A stretch of 6,234 nt of DNA from Bacteroidales bacterium (GTDB taxonomy: Bacteria > Bacteroidota > Bacteroidia > Bacteroidales > VadinHA17): positions 1-6,234 of the forward strand of contig JABUEV010000157.1 of assembly GCA_013314865.1 (NCBI GenBank). Reading direction: 5' to 3'. The notes beneath the pieces were generated by a model. That model worked only from the letters and a program-made list of their open reading frames with translations, was not told the origin of the DNA and did no database searches. Positions 1-5,942 of the stretch are shown one piece after another (positions within the stretch are counted from its first letter, which is position 1; every line of letters begins with the position of its first letter). A program made the translations under genes and the position numbers.

Positions 1-847
1 TGGGGTATGGAGTAACGTGGGTTCGCTTGAAAACAAGGGTCTTGAGTTTGCACTGCATTCAAACAACCTTACCGGTGCTTTTAAATGGACGACAGATTTC
101 AATATTGCACTGAACCGCAACAAGATACTGGATATTAACGGACCGGAAATCACTCCCAATGGGATCAATTATGTTATAGAAGGACAACCTATCGGTGTCT
201 TTAAGTTGAGAAAATTTGCAGGAGCTGACCCGGATAACGGAGATGCACTTTATTACATCGATGACAAAAGTAATGAGACTACAAATAACTACAACCTGGC
301 TAAGGAGGTAATAGTTGGTTCTCCGAATCCCGATTTCACAGGAGGTCTGAACAATTATTTTGAATACAAGGGAATTGATCTGAATGTTCTGCTGAGTTTT
401 GTTTACGGAAATGAAGTCTTTAACGGAGGGGGAAGGTATCAGTCGGCAAACGCTGACTGGTTTGATAACCAGACAATTGATCAGTTAAAGAGATGGCAGA
501 AGCCCGGAGACATTACTGATGTTCCGCAGGCCCGGCTCGGAGAAGGCAATGGCACCAATAATTCAAGCAGGTATCTTTCGGATGCTTCCTATTTAAGAAT
601 CAGAAATATCAACCTCGGCTATAACCTTCCGAAAGGCCTTACCGGCAAATTAAGCTTGTCAACTGCTCGTGTATATATTGTCGTCCAGAACCTTTACACA
701 CTTACGAACTACAAGGGATGGGATCCGGAAGTTAATTACACCGGAACCGGAAGGTCAACCCAGAATACAAATATCATTCAGGGATATGATTTTTATACTG
801 CACCGCAGGCAAGAACCTATACGGTAGGTATTAACCTTATGTTTTAA
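1..847 (+). CDS. SusC/RagA-family TonB-linked outer-membrane protein, C-terminal part (5' end outside window)
   Basis: This is the last ~282 residues of a SusC-like porin, the outer-membrane channel that works with a SusD lipoprotein and TonB energy to import oligosaccharides or peptides. The frame is open from base 2 (GVWSNVGSLENKG...), so the GTG at 17 is an internal valine and not a start. SusC proteins are usually about 1000 residues, so the signal peptide, the carboxypeptidase-like domain, the plug and most of the barrel lie outside the window. Family C-terminal motifs are clear: NPDFTGGLNNYFEYKGIDL, SYLRIRNINLGYNLP, then VQNLYTLTNYKGWDPEVN. The protein ends in strand YTVGINLMF with a terminal Phe, as expected for a beta-barrel recognised by the BAM machinery. 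The SusD partner starts 18 bases downstream, which implies co-transcription. The substrate cannot be read from this part. The family call is very secure. Confidence 0.96.
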   Translation, partial: GVWSNVGSLENKGLEFALHSNNLTGAFKWTTDFNIALNRNKILDINGPEITPNGINYVIEGQPIGVFKLRKFAGADPDNGDALYYIDDKSNETTNNYNLAKEVIVGSPNPDFTGGLNNYFEYKGIDLNVLLSFVYGNEVFNGGGRYQSANADWFDNQTIDQLKRWQKPGDITDVPQARLGEGNGTNNSSRYLSDASYLRIRNINLGYNLPKGLTGKLSLSTARVYIVVQNLYTLTNYKGWDPEVNYTGTGRSTQNTNIIQGYDFYTAPQARTYTVGINLMF

Positions 848-865
848 CTGTTAACTACGACAATC

Positions 866-2305
866 ATGAAAAATATATTTCTTCATTTACAGAAATGGAT
901 ATTGCTGGTTCCTGCAGTGATATTACTTTTCTCCTGCAACGAAAAACTTGATCTTAAACCTCAGCAGGAGATAGATGCAAAATTGGCTCTGACTTCTGCT
1001 GAAAATATAAAGACAGCTCTTGTTGGGGCATATCTGGAGGCACGAAGTGCAAGTATCTTCGGTTCCCAGTTCAATGAATTCAGCGAACTTCTGGCAGCCA
1101 CATCCGATCTTTCTTTTATCGGTACTTATGCACAACCAAGGGAAATTATCAGAAAAGAAATTTCGGTAACAAACAGCTATGTTGAAAACACCTGGGTGAG
1201 TGCCTACAGGCTCACAAACATGTGCAACAATCTGCTGGATGAAGAGGTACTGTCAATTCTCGATGCAGAGTACAGGGATGTTGTTGAAGGCGAAGCTAAA
1301 TTCCTCAGGGGATGGGTATTGTTTGAAATGACCAGGCTTTTTGGATTACCGTATGAACCAGGCGTTCAGAATACCCAGCCTGGTGTTCCTATAGTTCTTA
1401 CCCCTACCATCGATGTGGAGGATGCGGTTGATGTACCAAGAAGCACGGTCGAACAATGCTACAGTCAGGCTATCTCCGACCTTACTGACGCCCGGAACCT
1501 TCTGCCGGAAGACAATGGTGTTTTTGCAAGCACTTATGCTGCAAGCGCCGTTCTTGCACGCATCTATCTTCAAAAGGGAGACTATCTGAATGCAGCTGTT
1601 GAAGCTAACAGGGTGATTGAAAGCGGAATATTCTCACTTACCAGTCATCCTTTGCAGACTTTCAACATTAAAAGTGCCGTCCCTGAGGTGATATTTGCGC
1701 TTCAGAATAATGTTTCTTCGAATACCCCATGGCTGGCTGTGATGTACGCTTCGCTCAATGGTATGGGAAGAGGCGATTATGACATTCAGCCGGGATTTCT
1801 CACCAGATTTGACCCTTCTGACCTGAGAGGAATGCTTCAGACTGACACCGATCCGTCATTTACAATTGAAAACATAACAAAGATGTATTACATAGGGGTC
1901 GGTACAATCCTGAATAATGGAGGTATCAATACGGCTAAATGGGGTGATTATTATGCCAATATTCCTCTTATCAGGCTGGCTGAAATGTATCTTATCAGAG
2001 CTGAGGCTAATTTTGAAAAGGGAGGAACCCTGACCGGACCCAACACTCCTACACAGGATATAAATATAGTTCGGGCAAGATCACTTGCACCGCTTTATAC
2101 ATCTGATGTTACAAGAGACCAGATCAGAGATGAACGTTATCTTGAACTTTGCTGGGAGGGTCACAGACTCCACGACCTGAAGAGATGGAAGAGCAGTATT
2201 GGAGGCGATCCATACAATGCCGGAAACCTGATTCTTCCGATACCTTTCAGAGAAATGGAAGTCAATGAACTGCTTGAGCAGAATCCATGGTACCTCGGTA
2301 ATTAG
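866..2305 (+). CDS. SusD/RagB-family surface lipoprotein
   Basis: This 479-residue protein is the surface substrate-binding lid of the SusC/D import pair. The N-terminus is a lipoprotein signal: basic MKN start, a hydrophobic stretch at about 11-22, and lipobox LFSC with the acylated Cys at 24. The SusD N-terminal region includes GEAKFLRGWVLFEMTRLFG (about 141-160), followed by a TPR-like helix pair, ARIYLQKGDYLNAAVEANRV (about 230-249). The RagB/SusD C-terminal region has IPLIRLAEMYLIRAEA (about 366-381), the hallmark RDERYLELCWEGHRLHDLKR (about 421-441) and the end motif LPIPFREMEVNELLEQNPWY. Length and motif order match full-length members, with no sign of frameshift. It follows the SusC gene by 18 bases. 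No glycoside hydrolase, peptidase, sulfatase or regulator of the locus lies downstream inside the window, so the substrate stays unknown. Other genes of the uptake locus, if any, must lie upstream. Confidence 0.97.
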   Translation: MKNIFLHLQKWILLVPAVILLFSCNEKLDLKPQQEIDAKLALTSAENIKTALVGAYLEARSASIFGSQFNEFSELLAATSDLSFIGTYAQPREIIRKEISVTNSYVENTWVSAYRLTNMCNNLLDEEVLSILDAEYRDVVEGEAKFLRGWVLFEMTRLFGLPYEPGVQNTQPGVPIVLTPTIDVEDAVDVPRSTVEQCYSQAISDLTDARNLLPEDNGVFASTYAASAVLARIYLQKGDYLNAAVEANRVIESGIFSLTSHPLQTFNIKSAVPEVIFALQNNVSSNTPWLAVMYASLNGMGRGDYDIQPGFLTRFDPSDLRGMLQTDTDPSFTIENITKMYYIGVGTILNNGGINTAKWGDYYANIPLIRLAEMYLIRAEANFEKGGTLTGPNTPTQDINIVRARSLAPLYTSDVTRDQIRDERYLELCWEGHRLHDLKRWKSSIGGDPYNAGNLILPIPFREMEVNELLEQNPWYLGN

Positions 2306-2324
2306 AATTATAAACTGATATTTA

Positions 2325-2443
2325 CAAGGGGAATTTTAAAAGCCACGGCCAACACAGAAAATAATCATATTCAAAAGTAGAAGAGATTATTTCCTGTAGA
2401 TGTCCAGAAGGTAATTGAAAACAGGGCTTTTAAAATTCCCTTG
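2325..2443. repeat. Long near-perfect inverted repeat with nested hairpin; possible terminator, small RNA or relic MITE
   Basis: The left arm at 2325-2344 reads caaggggaattttaaaagcc. The right arm at 2425-2443 reads ggcttttaaaattcccttg. They are exact reverse complements except that the right arm lacks one C opposite the run of four G. The 80-base interval contains a second inverted repeat. The right arm is followed after one C by five T (2445-2449). The element begins 20 bases after the SusD stop and ends before the rpsP promoter. It could be the transcription terminator of the susCD unit with an unusually large structured loop, a small structured RNA of about 120 bases, or a short non-autonomous mobile element. 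I see no convincing target-site duplication and no ORF inside. The repeat itself is certain; its function is not. Confidence 0.85.
2354..2397. repeat. Inner hairpin inside the 2325-2443 inverted repeat
   Basis: The left arm 2354-2366 (acagaaaataatc) pairs with the right arm 2385-2397 (gattatttcctgt) over 13 positions with one mismatch, around an 18-base loop. On a + strand transcript the mismatch is A opposite C (2358/2393). On a - strand transcript the same position would be a U-G wobble, so the stem would be unbroken. Together with the outer arms it gives a two-tier stem. Confidence 0.7.
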
Positions 2444-2455
2444 CTTTTTAATTGA

Positions 2456-2485
2456 TTGGATAAAGAATAATTTTAATTATCTTTG
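2456..2485 (+). promoter_or_regulatory. Bacteroidetes-type -33/-7 promoter for rpsP
   Basis: TATCTTTG at 2478-2485 fits the Bacteroidetes -7 consensus TAnnTTTG exactly. A TTG at 2456-2458 lies 19 bases upstream, the expected place for the -33 element. Transcription should start shortly after 2485, giving a leader of roughly 40 bases before the rpsP ATG at 2531. That leader (caattttcaaaagtagg... to ...gaaattta) is A/T-rich and has no Shine-Dalgarno sequence, as is normal in the phylum. The site lies just past the inverted repeat, so rpsP is probably transcribed independently of susCD. The match is by eye; the start site is inferred. Confidence 0.8.
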
Positions 2486-2530
2486 CACCCACAATTTTCA
2501 AAAGTAGGTTTTTAAAAGCGTAGAAATTTA

Positions 2531-3073
2531 ATGGCAGTTAAAATCAGATTAGCTAGAAAAGGCCGCAAGAAGCTGGCCTATTACCACATAGTGGTAGCAG
2601 ATAGCAGGTCGCCACGGGATGGCAGATTCATTGAGAAGATAGGTACATACAATCCTATCACTGACCCGGCTACAATCGAAATTGACTTTGATAAGGCGCT
2701 GGGTTGGCTGCAGAAGGGCGCACTACCTACAGATACATGTAGAGCTATCCTTTCTTATAAAGGAGTTCTTTACAAGAAACATCTTCTTGAAGGAGTAAAA
2801 AAAGGTGCTTTTGATGAGGCAGAAGCAGAAAGAAGATTCAATGAATGGCTGAAACAGAAAGAAGCCAAGATTGAAGCAAAAAGAGCCGGAATTGAGAAAA
2901 CTAAAGAGGAAGCACTGAAAGAACGAATTAAGGAAGAACAGAAGATAAATGAAGCAAGGGCTGAGGCTCTGGCGAAAAAAAGAGCTGAAGCAGTCGCATC
3001 TGAACAGCCTCAGGAACAAACTGAAGAGGTCCAGCCTCCAGCTGAACCCGAAAACACAGAAAAGACTGAGTAA
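2531..3073 (+). CDS. rpsP: 30S ribosomal protein S16 (bS16) with long charged C-terminal extension
   Basis: S16 is a primary structural protein of the 30S subunit that stabilises the 5' domain of 16S rRNA. Residues 1 to about 80 carry the whole conserved core: [20 protein letters not shown], then [20 protein letters not shown], a [10 protein letters not shown] segment and [15 protein letters not shown]. Many S16 proteins are about 80-90 residues, while this one has 180. The extra ~95 residues are a Lys/Glu/Ala-rich, probably helical segment (about 100-158) and a disordered-looking acidic Pro/Gln/Glu tail. Long S16 tails are common in Bacteroidetes, so I read the extension as real; the frame is continuous to tandem TAA TAA stops. 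The ATG at 2531 gives the canonical N-terminus. The gene has its own promoter and is followed by rimM, the usual partner. Confidence 0.98.
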   Translation: MAVKIRLARKGRKKLAYYHIVVADSRSPRDGRFIEKIGTYNPITDPATIEIDFDKALGWLQKGALPTDTCRAILSYKGVLYKKHLLEGVKKGAFDEAEAERRFNEWLKQKEAKIEAKRAGIEKTKEEALKERIKEEQKINEARAEALAKKRAEAVASEQPQEQTEEVQPPAEPENTEKTE

Positions 3074-3149
3074 TAAGCTGTCTCATTTTTTTGTCTGACT
3101 GTAAGCGGGCAACATGCCCTGTGGTTGACTGAAAATCGGAAATATTTGC

Positions 3150-3677
3150 ATGATGTATTCCGGCGACCACATACTTTTTGGAAAAATCGGAAAATTAAGG
3201 GGCTACGAGGGCACTGTTGTGATAAAGCTCGAAAAGAGGTTTTTCGGCAATGTGCCTGAAATGGAATCGATCTACCTTGAAATAGAAGGGAAGCTGGTTC
3301 CATTTTTTATCTCATGGTCAGAATATAGCGGCGCCGATACGATGGAAGTAAGACTTGAAGGGTATGAATCGGCTGAAAAAGCAGCTGAATTTACAGGATG
3401 CAGGGTTTATCTGACAGCCATACCTGACGGTTTTGAAAAGAATGAGTTTTCTGAAATTGACCTGACAGGATATAATATTTCATCAAGTGACGGGATTGAA
3501 GTCGGTACCATAACTGAGGTTATCAGCAATCCCGGCCAGTGGCTGCTTAAAACTGTCACAAACAGCGGAAATGAACTTCTGATTCCTTTTCACGATGACC
3601 TTGTTGAAGAAATCGACCATGACGAAAGGATAATAGTAATGATTTTGCCGGAGGGACTGACAGATATCAATAAATAA
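3150..3677 (+). CDS. rimM: Ribosome maturation factor RimM
   Basis: RimM is a cytoplasmic assembly factor that binds S19 and promotes folding of the 16S rRNA 3' (head) domain of the 30S subunit. This 175-residue protein has the usual length. The N-terminal RimM barrel (about 6-90) opens with HILFGKIGKLRGYEGTVVIK, the diverged form of the family GKIvkphGlrGevkv motif. The C-terminal PRC-barrel (about 100-172) shows GTITEVI, ELLIPFHDDLVEEID and the end motif PEGLTDIN. The start is ATGATG at 3150/3153; either Met is possible and differs by one residue. There is no clear Shine-Dalgarno. It follows rpsP by 76 bases with no convincing terminator, so co-transcription is likely. The trmD gene that often follows rimM in Proteobacteria and Firmicutes is absent here. 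Confidence 0.95.
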   Translation: MMYSGDHILFGKIGKLRGYEGTVVIKLEKRFFGNVPEMESIYLEIEGKLVPFFISWSEYSGADTMEVRLEGYESAEKAAEFTGCRVYLTAIPDGFEKNEFSEIDLTGYNISSSDGIEVGTITEVISNPGQWLLKTVTNSGNELLIPFHDDLVEEIDHDERIIVMILPEGLTDINK

Positions 3678-3739
3678 TGCAGCATTTGCAAAAAAAATCT
3701 GTCTTTTCACAAATTGATTAACCATTTTAAATATGCACT

Positions 3740-4441
3740 ATGATGAAAAAGGCAATTATCTTTTTGTTCCTCCCGTTGCTTGCTTCAAATATTCTGACAG
3801 GACAGGGGACTGTAAAGGAAACCAGGAATGTTAACGGTTTCACAAATGTTAATTTTGGCATCTCAGGAAATTTATACATCAGACAGGGATCTGAGTACCG
3901 TCTGGAAATAGAAGGCAGTAGAAGCGTACTCGATGAAATTGAGACAGAGGTTTCAGGAGGCAGACTAATGATAAGAAGGGATTCCTGGCACTTCTCTTTA
4001 AGAGATGAGCAGGTGACTGTTAATATTACGATGCCGGAACTTGAAGGATTAAGTGTTTCAGGCTCAGGCAAGGCTGAAGTTTATGAATTTTCAGGGCTTG
4101 ATGATCTTGAACTCAATGTAAGCGGAAGCGGGAAAATACTGGTAAACCGGCTGAAAGCGGATGATCTTTCGTGCGTTATTTCGGGCTCAGGTGATATTCT
4201 TCTTAAAGGAGAAGGTTCCGCCGACAGAGGTGAAATTTCCATCAGCGGCTCAGGAAGTTACAGGGGAGAAGAGGTGCAGATAGACAGAATCAGCGCACGG
4301 CTTTCAGGAAGCGGCACCTGTTACTGCAAGGCCGGCAGTTCACTTGAAGCTGCTGTTTCAGGAAGCGGAAGCATTTATTACAGCGGAAATCCCAGCGTTG
4401 ATGCAAGAGTCTCCGGTTCAGGCAGTGTCAGAAAAAGATAA
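3740..4441 (+). CDS. Secreted head-GIN domain (DUF2807) protein with seven SGSG repeats
   Basis: This 233-residue exported protein has an unknown role. Residues 1 to about 21 form a signal peptide (MMKKAIIFLFLPLLA...) with no lipobox Cys, so a soluble periplasmic or exported protein is likely. The body matches the DUF2807/'putative auto-transporter adhesin, head GIN domain' family common in Bacteroidetes: an N-terminal part RNVNGFTNVNFGISGNLYIR, a VTVNITMPELEGLSVSGSG segment, then repeats. The SGSG tetrapeptide recurs seven times, at residues 107, 128, 148, 169, 189, 207 and 225, a spacing of 18-21 residues. This fits one turn per repeat of a parallel beta-helix. The protein ends right after the last repeat (SVRKR). 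The start is ATGATG at 3740/3743. It lies 62 bases after rimM, and I find no clear -7 box there, so whether it shares the rpsP transcript is open. The adhesin name is a family label, not a demonstrated function. Confidence 0.88.
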   Translation: MMKKAIIFLFLPLLASNILTGQGTVKETRNVNGFTNVNFGISGNLYIRQGSEYRLEIEGSRSVLDEIETEVSGGRLMIRRDSWHFSLRDEQVTVNITMPELEGLSVSGSGKAEVYEFSGLDDLELNVSGSGKILVNRLKADDLSCVISGSGDILLKGEGSADRGEISISGSGSYRGEEVQIDRISARLSGSGTCYCKAGSSLEAAVSGSGSIYYSGNPSVDARVSGSGSVRKR

Positions 4442-4443
4442 TC

Positions 4444-5019
4444 TTATTTTCTTAAAATTTTAAAGGTACCGTCTGGGAAAAACCTTATAACAGGAGAGGA
4501 AGTATTCCTTTCAGTCTCATCCTGTCTGAATTTAACAATATAGTCAACAGCATTTCTGATGTCTTCGCCAATTTCACTGAAGTTTGAAGGAGTTGGCTTT
4601 CCGCTTATGTTGGCAGAGGTTGATACAATGGGTTTACGGAATCTGGTTATAAGTTCATTGCAGAATTCATCATTGCAGATCCTTACTGCAACTGAACCAT
4701 CTTTACTGCAAACATCATCAGCCAGATTCCTGCCCCGTGGATAAACCACAGTCAGAGGCTTGTCGTTGATATGTATTATTTCATATACTATTTCCGGAAC
4801 ATCCTTTACGTACCTTCCAAGCATCTCTTCACCATTGACAAGGATTATCAGGCTTTTTTCCTCCTGCCTCGATTTAATTTTAAAGATCTTCTTTACAGCG
4901 TCACCATTAGTTGCATCACATCCTAATCCCCATACGGTATCGGTAGGATAAAGAATGACTCCTCCTCCCCTCAATATTCTGAGCGCATTTTCAATGTCTT
5001 CTTCAAACTTTCTTATCAT
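4444..5019 (-). CDS. tsaC: L-threonylcarbamoyladenylate synthase (TsaC/Sua5/YrdC family)
   Basis: The enzyme makes threonylcarbamoyl-AMP from threonine, bicarbonate and ATP. This is the first step of the t6A37 modification of tRNAs that read ANN codons, completed by TsaD with TsaB/TsaE. The 191 residues hold only the YrdC domain, without the extra C-terminal domain of long Sua5 proteins, so this is the TsaC-like short form. Visible motifs are GGGVILYPTDTVWGLGCDAT (about 18-37), the K-x-R signature KSR at 49-51 with a further Lys at 55, and STSANISGKPTPSNF (about 133-147) containing the S-x-N signature. The ATG at 5019 gives a normal N-terminus. A GAGG abuts the start codon too closely to act as a standard Shine-Dalgarno. 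The gene is last in a leftward cluster, 48 bases after dapD, and its stop lies two bases from that of the converging GIN gene. Confidence 0.94.
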   Translation of the reverse strand: MIRKFEEDIENALRILRGGGVILYPTDTVWGLGCDATNGDAVKKIFKIKSRQEEKSLIILVNGEEMLGRYVKDVPEIVYEIIHINDKPLTVVYPRGRNLADDVCSKDGSVAVRICNDEFCNELITRFRKPIVSTSANISGKPTPSNFSEIGEDIRNAVDYIVKFRQDETERNTSSPVIRFFPDGTFKILRK

Positions 5020-5067
5020 CCTCTATTATTTTGTTCAACCAGCTACCAATCACCAGTTCCTTCATTC

Positions 5068-5886
5068 TCAGACAGGCAGGTCATAATCTCTCAATGCTTC
5101 GTTAAGTGAAGTTTTTTTATCAGTTGACTCTTTCCTTTTTCCTATTATCAACGCACAGGGAACGTAAAACTCTCCTGCCGGAAAGCTTTTTGGGTATGAA
5201 CCCGGAATGACGACCGACCTTGGTGGAACATAGCCTTTGTATTCTTTTTGAGGAACAGTCGTCACATCAATAATTCGTGTACTTTCAGTTATGACAACGT
5301 TGGCACCAAGTACTGCCTCATGGCCGATACGGGCACCTTCAACTATAATACAGCGTGAACCTATGAAACAATTGTCTTCTACAATTACCGGAGCTGACTG
5401 CACCGGTTCAAGCACGCCGCCGATGCCCACACCGCCGCTCAGATGAACGTTTTTTCCTATTTGTGCACATGAACCTACAGTGGTCCAGGTATCTACCATG
5501 GTCCCCTCATCAACATAAGCTCCTATGTTGACATATGAAGGCATCAGGATTACACCCCTGGCAAGGAAGGATCCGTATCTTGCCACTCCATGCGGTACCA
5601 CTCTTACACCAAGCGACTCATAGTCTTTCTTTACCGGTATTTTATCATGAAATTCAAAAGGACCTGCTTCAACTGTTTCTGCTTTTCTTATAGGAAAATA
5701 CAGAATGACAGCTTTCTTTATCCATTGATTTATTTTCCAGCCGTCACCTTCCGGCTCGGCAACTCTCAACACACCTTTATCAAGCAGATCAATGGTTTTA
5801 TTGATTTCTGACTGAACTTCTTTCTTTTTCAGCAGACTCCTGTCTTCCCAGGCTTCTTCAATCAAATCCCTGTTAATTAAAACCAT
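5068..5886 (-). CDS. dapD: 2,3,4,5-tetrahydropyridine-2,6-dicarboxylate N-succinyltransferase
   Basis: DapD transfers succinyl from succinyl-CoA to tetrahydrodipicolinate, the committed step of the succinylase branch to meso-diaminopimelate and lysine. It is a cytoplasmic trimer built on a left-handed beta-helix. The 272 residues match the ~274 of the E. coli type. The N-terminal helical region includes LLDKGVLRVAE and WIKKAVILYFPIRK. The hexapeptide-repeat core (about 105-205) carries the nearly invariant MPSYVNIGAYVDEGTMVDTW, VGSCAQIGKNVHLSGGVGIG, GVLEP and EDNCFIGSR. The C-terminal part has PPRSVVIPGSYPK and a CALIIGKR strand. These signatures separate it from the acetylating DapH type. 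The ATG at 5886 is the natural start. ddh ends 56 bases upstream on the same strand, so the two are probably co-transcribed. No - strand TAnnTTTG box is seen in that gap. Confidence 0.97.
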   Translation of the reverse strand: MVLINRDLIEEAWEDRSLLKKKEVQSEINKTIDLLDKGVLRVAEPEGDGWKINQWIKKAVILYFPIRKAETVEAGPFEFHDKIPVKKDYESLGVRVVPHGVARYGSFLARGVILMPSYVNIGAYVDEGTMVDTWTTVGSCAQIGKNVHLSGGVGIGGVLEPVQSAPVIVEDNCFIGSRCIIVEGARIGHEAVLGANVVITESTRIIDVTTVPQKEYKGYVPPRSVVIPGSYPKSFPAGEFYVPCALIIGKRKESTDKKTSLNEALRDYDLPV

Positions 5887-5942
5887 TCTGAGGACATTTA
5901 TGTTAATTTATTTATTCTTTCGTTTCAAAACCGTTGGCTGGT

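Noticed and set aside
17..19. GTG as start of the first protein
   Set aside because: The frame is open upstream to base 2 and encodes the conserved residues before GSLENKG; the protein is a truncated SusC, so GTG is an internal Val.
923..1573. Open frames on the - strand at 923-1135 and 1346-1573
   Set aside because: They lie entirely antisense to the SusD gene, resemble no family, and have low-complexity or Cys-rich translations.
2325..2443. Inverted repeat as an intact insertion sequence
   Set aside because: The interval is only 80 bases, holds no transposase fragment, and I cannot see a flanking target duplication.
3107..3119. Small hairpin gggca-aca-tgccc between rpsP and rimM as a terminator
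   Set aside because: It has only a five-pair stem and no T-run after it, and the flanking genes are normally co-transcribed.
3141..3148. aatatttg just before rimM as a -7 box
   Set aside because: It misses the first T of TAnnTTTG and has no TTG at the right distance upstream; it also almost touches the start codon.
2723..3303. Open frames on the - strand at 2723-3019, 2928-3170 and 3010-3303
   Set aside because: They are antisense to rpsP/rimM. The first is Phe/Ser-rich, the expected mirror of a Lys/Glu-rich coding tail.
3483..4071. Open frames on the - strand at 3483-3725 and 3727-4071
   Set aside because: They are shadows of rimM and the GIN gene, with no recognisable domain.
4452..4463. 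Perfect palindrome ttaaaattttaa near the convergent stops as a bidirectional terminator
   Set aside because: It is pure A/T, so the stem would be weak, and it lies inside the tsaC coding sequence (Lys/Leu/Ile codons).
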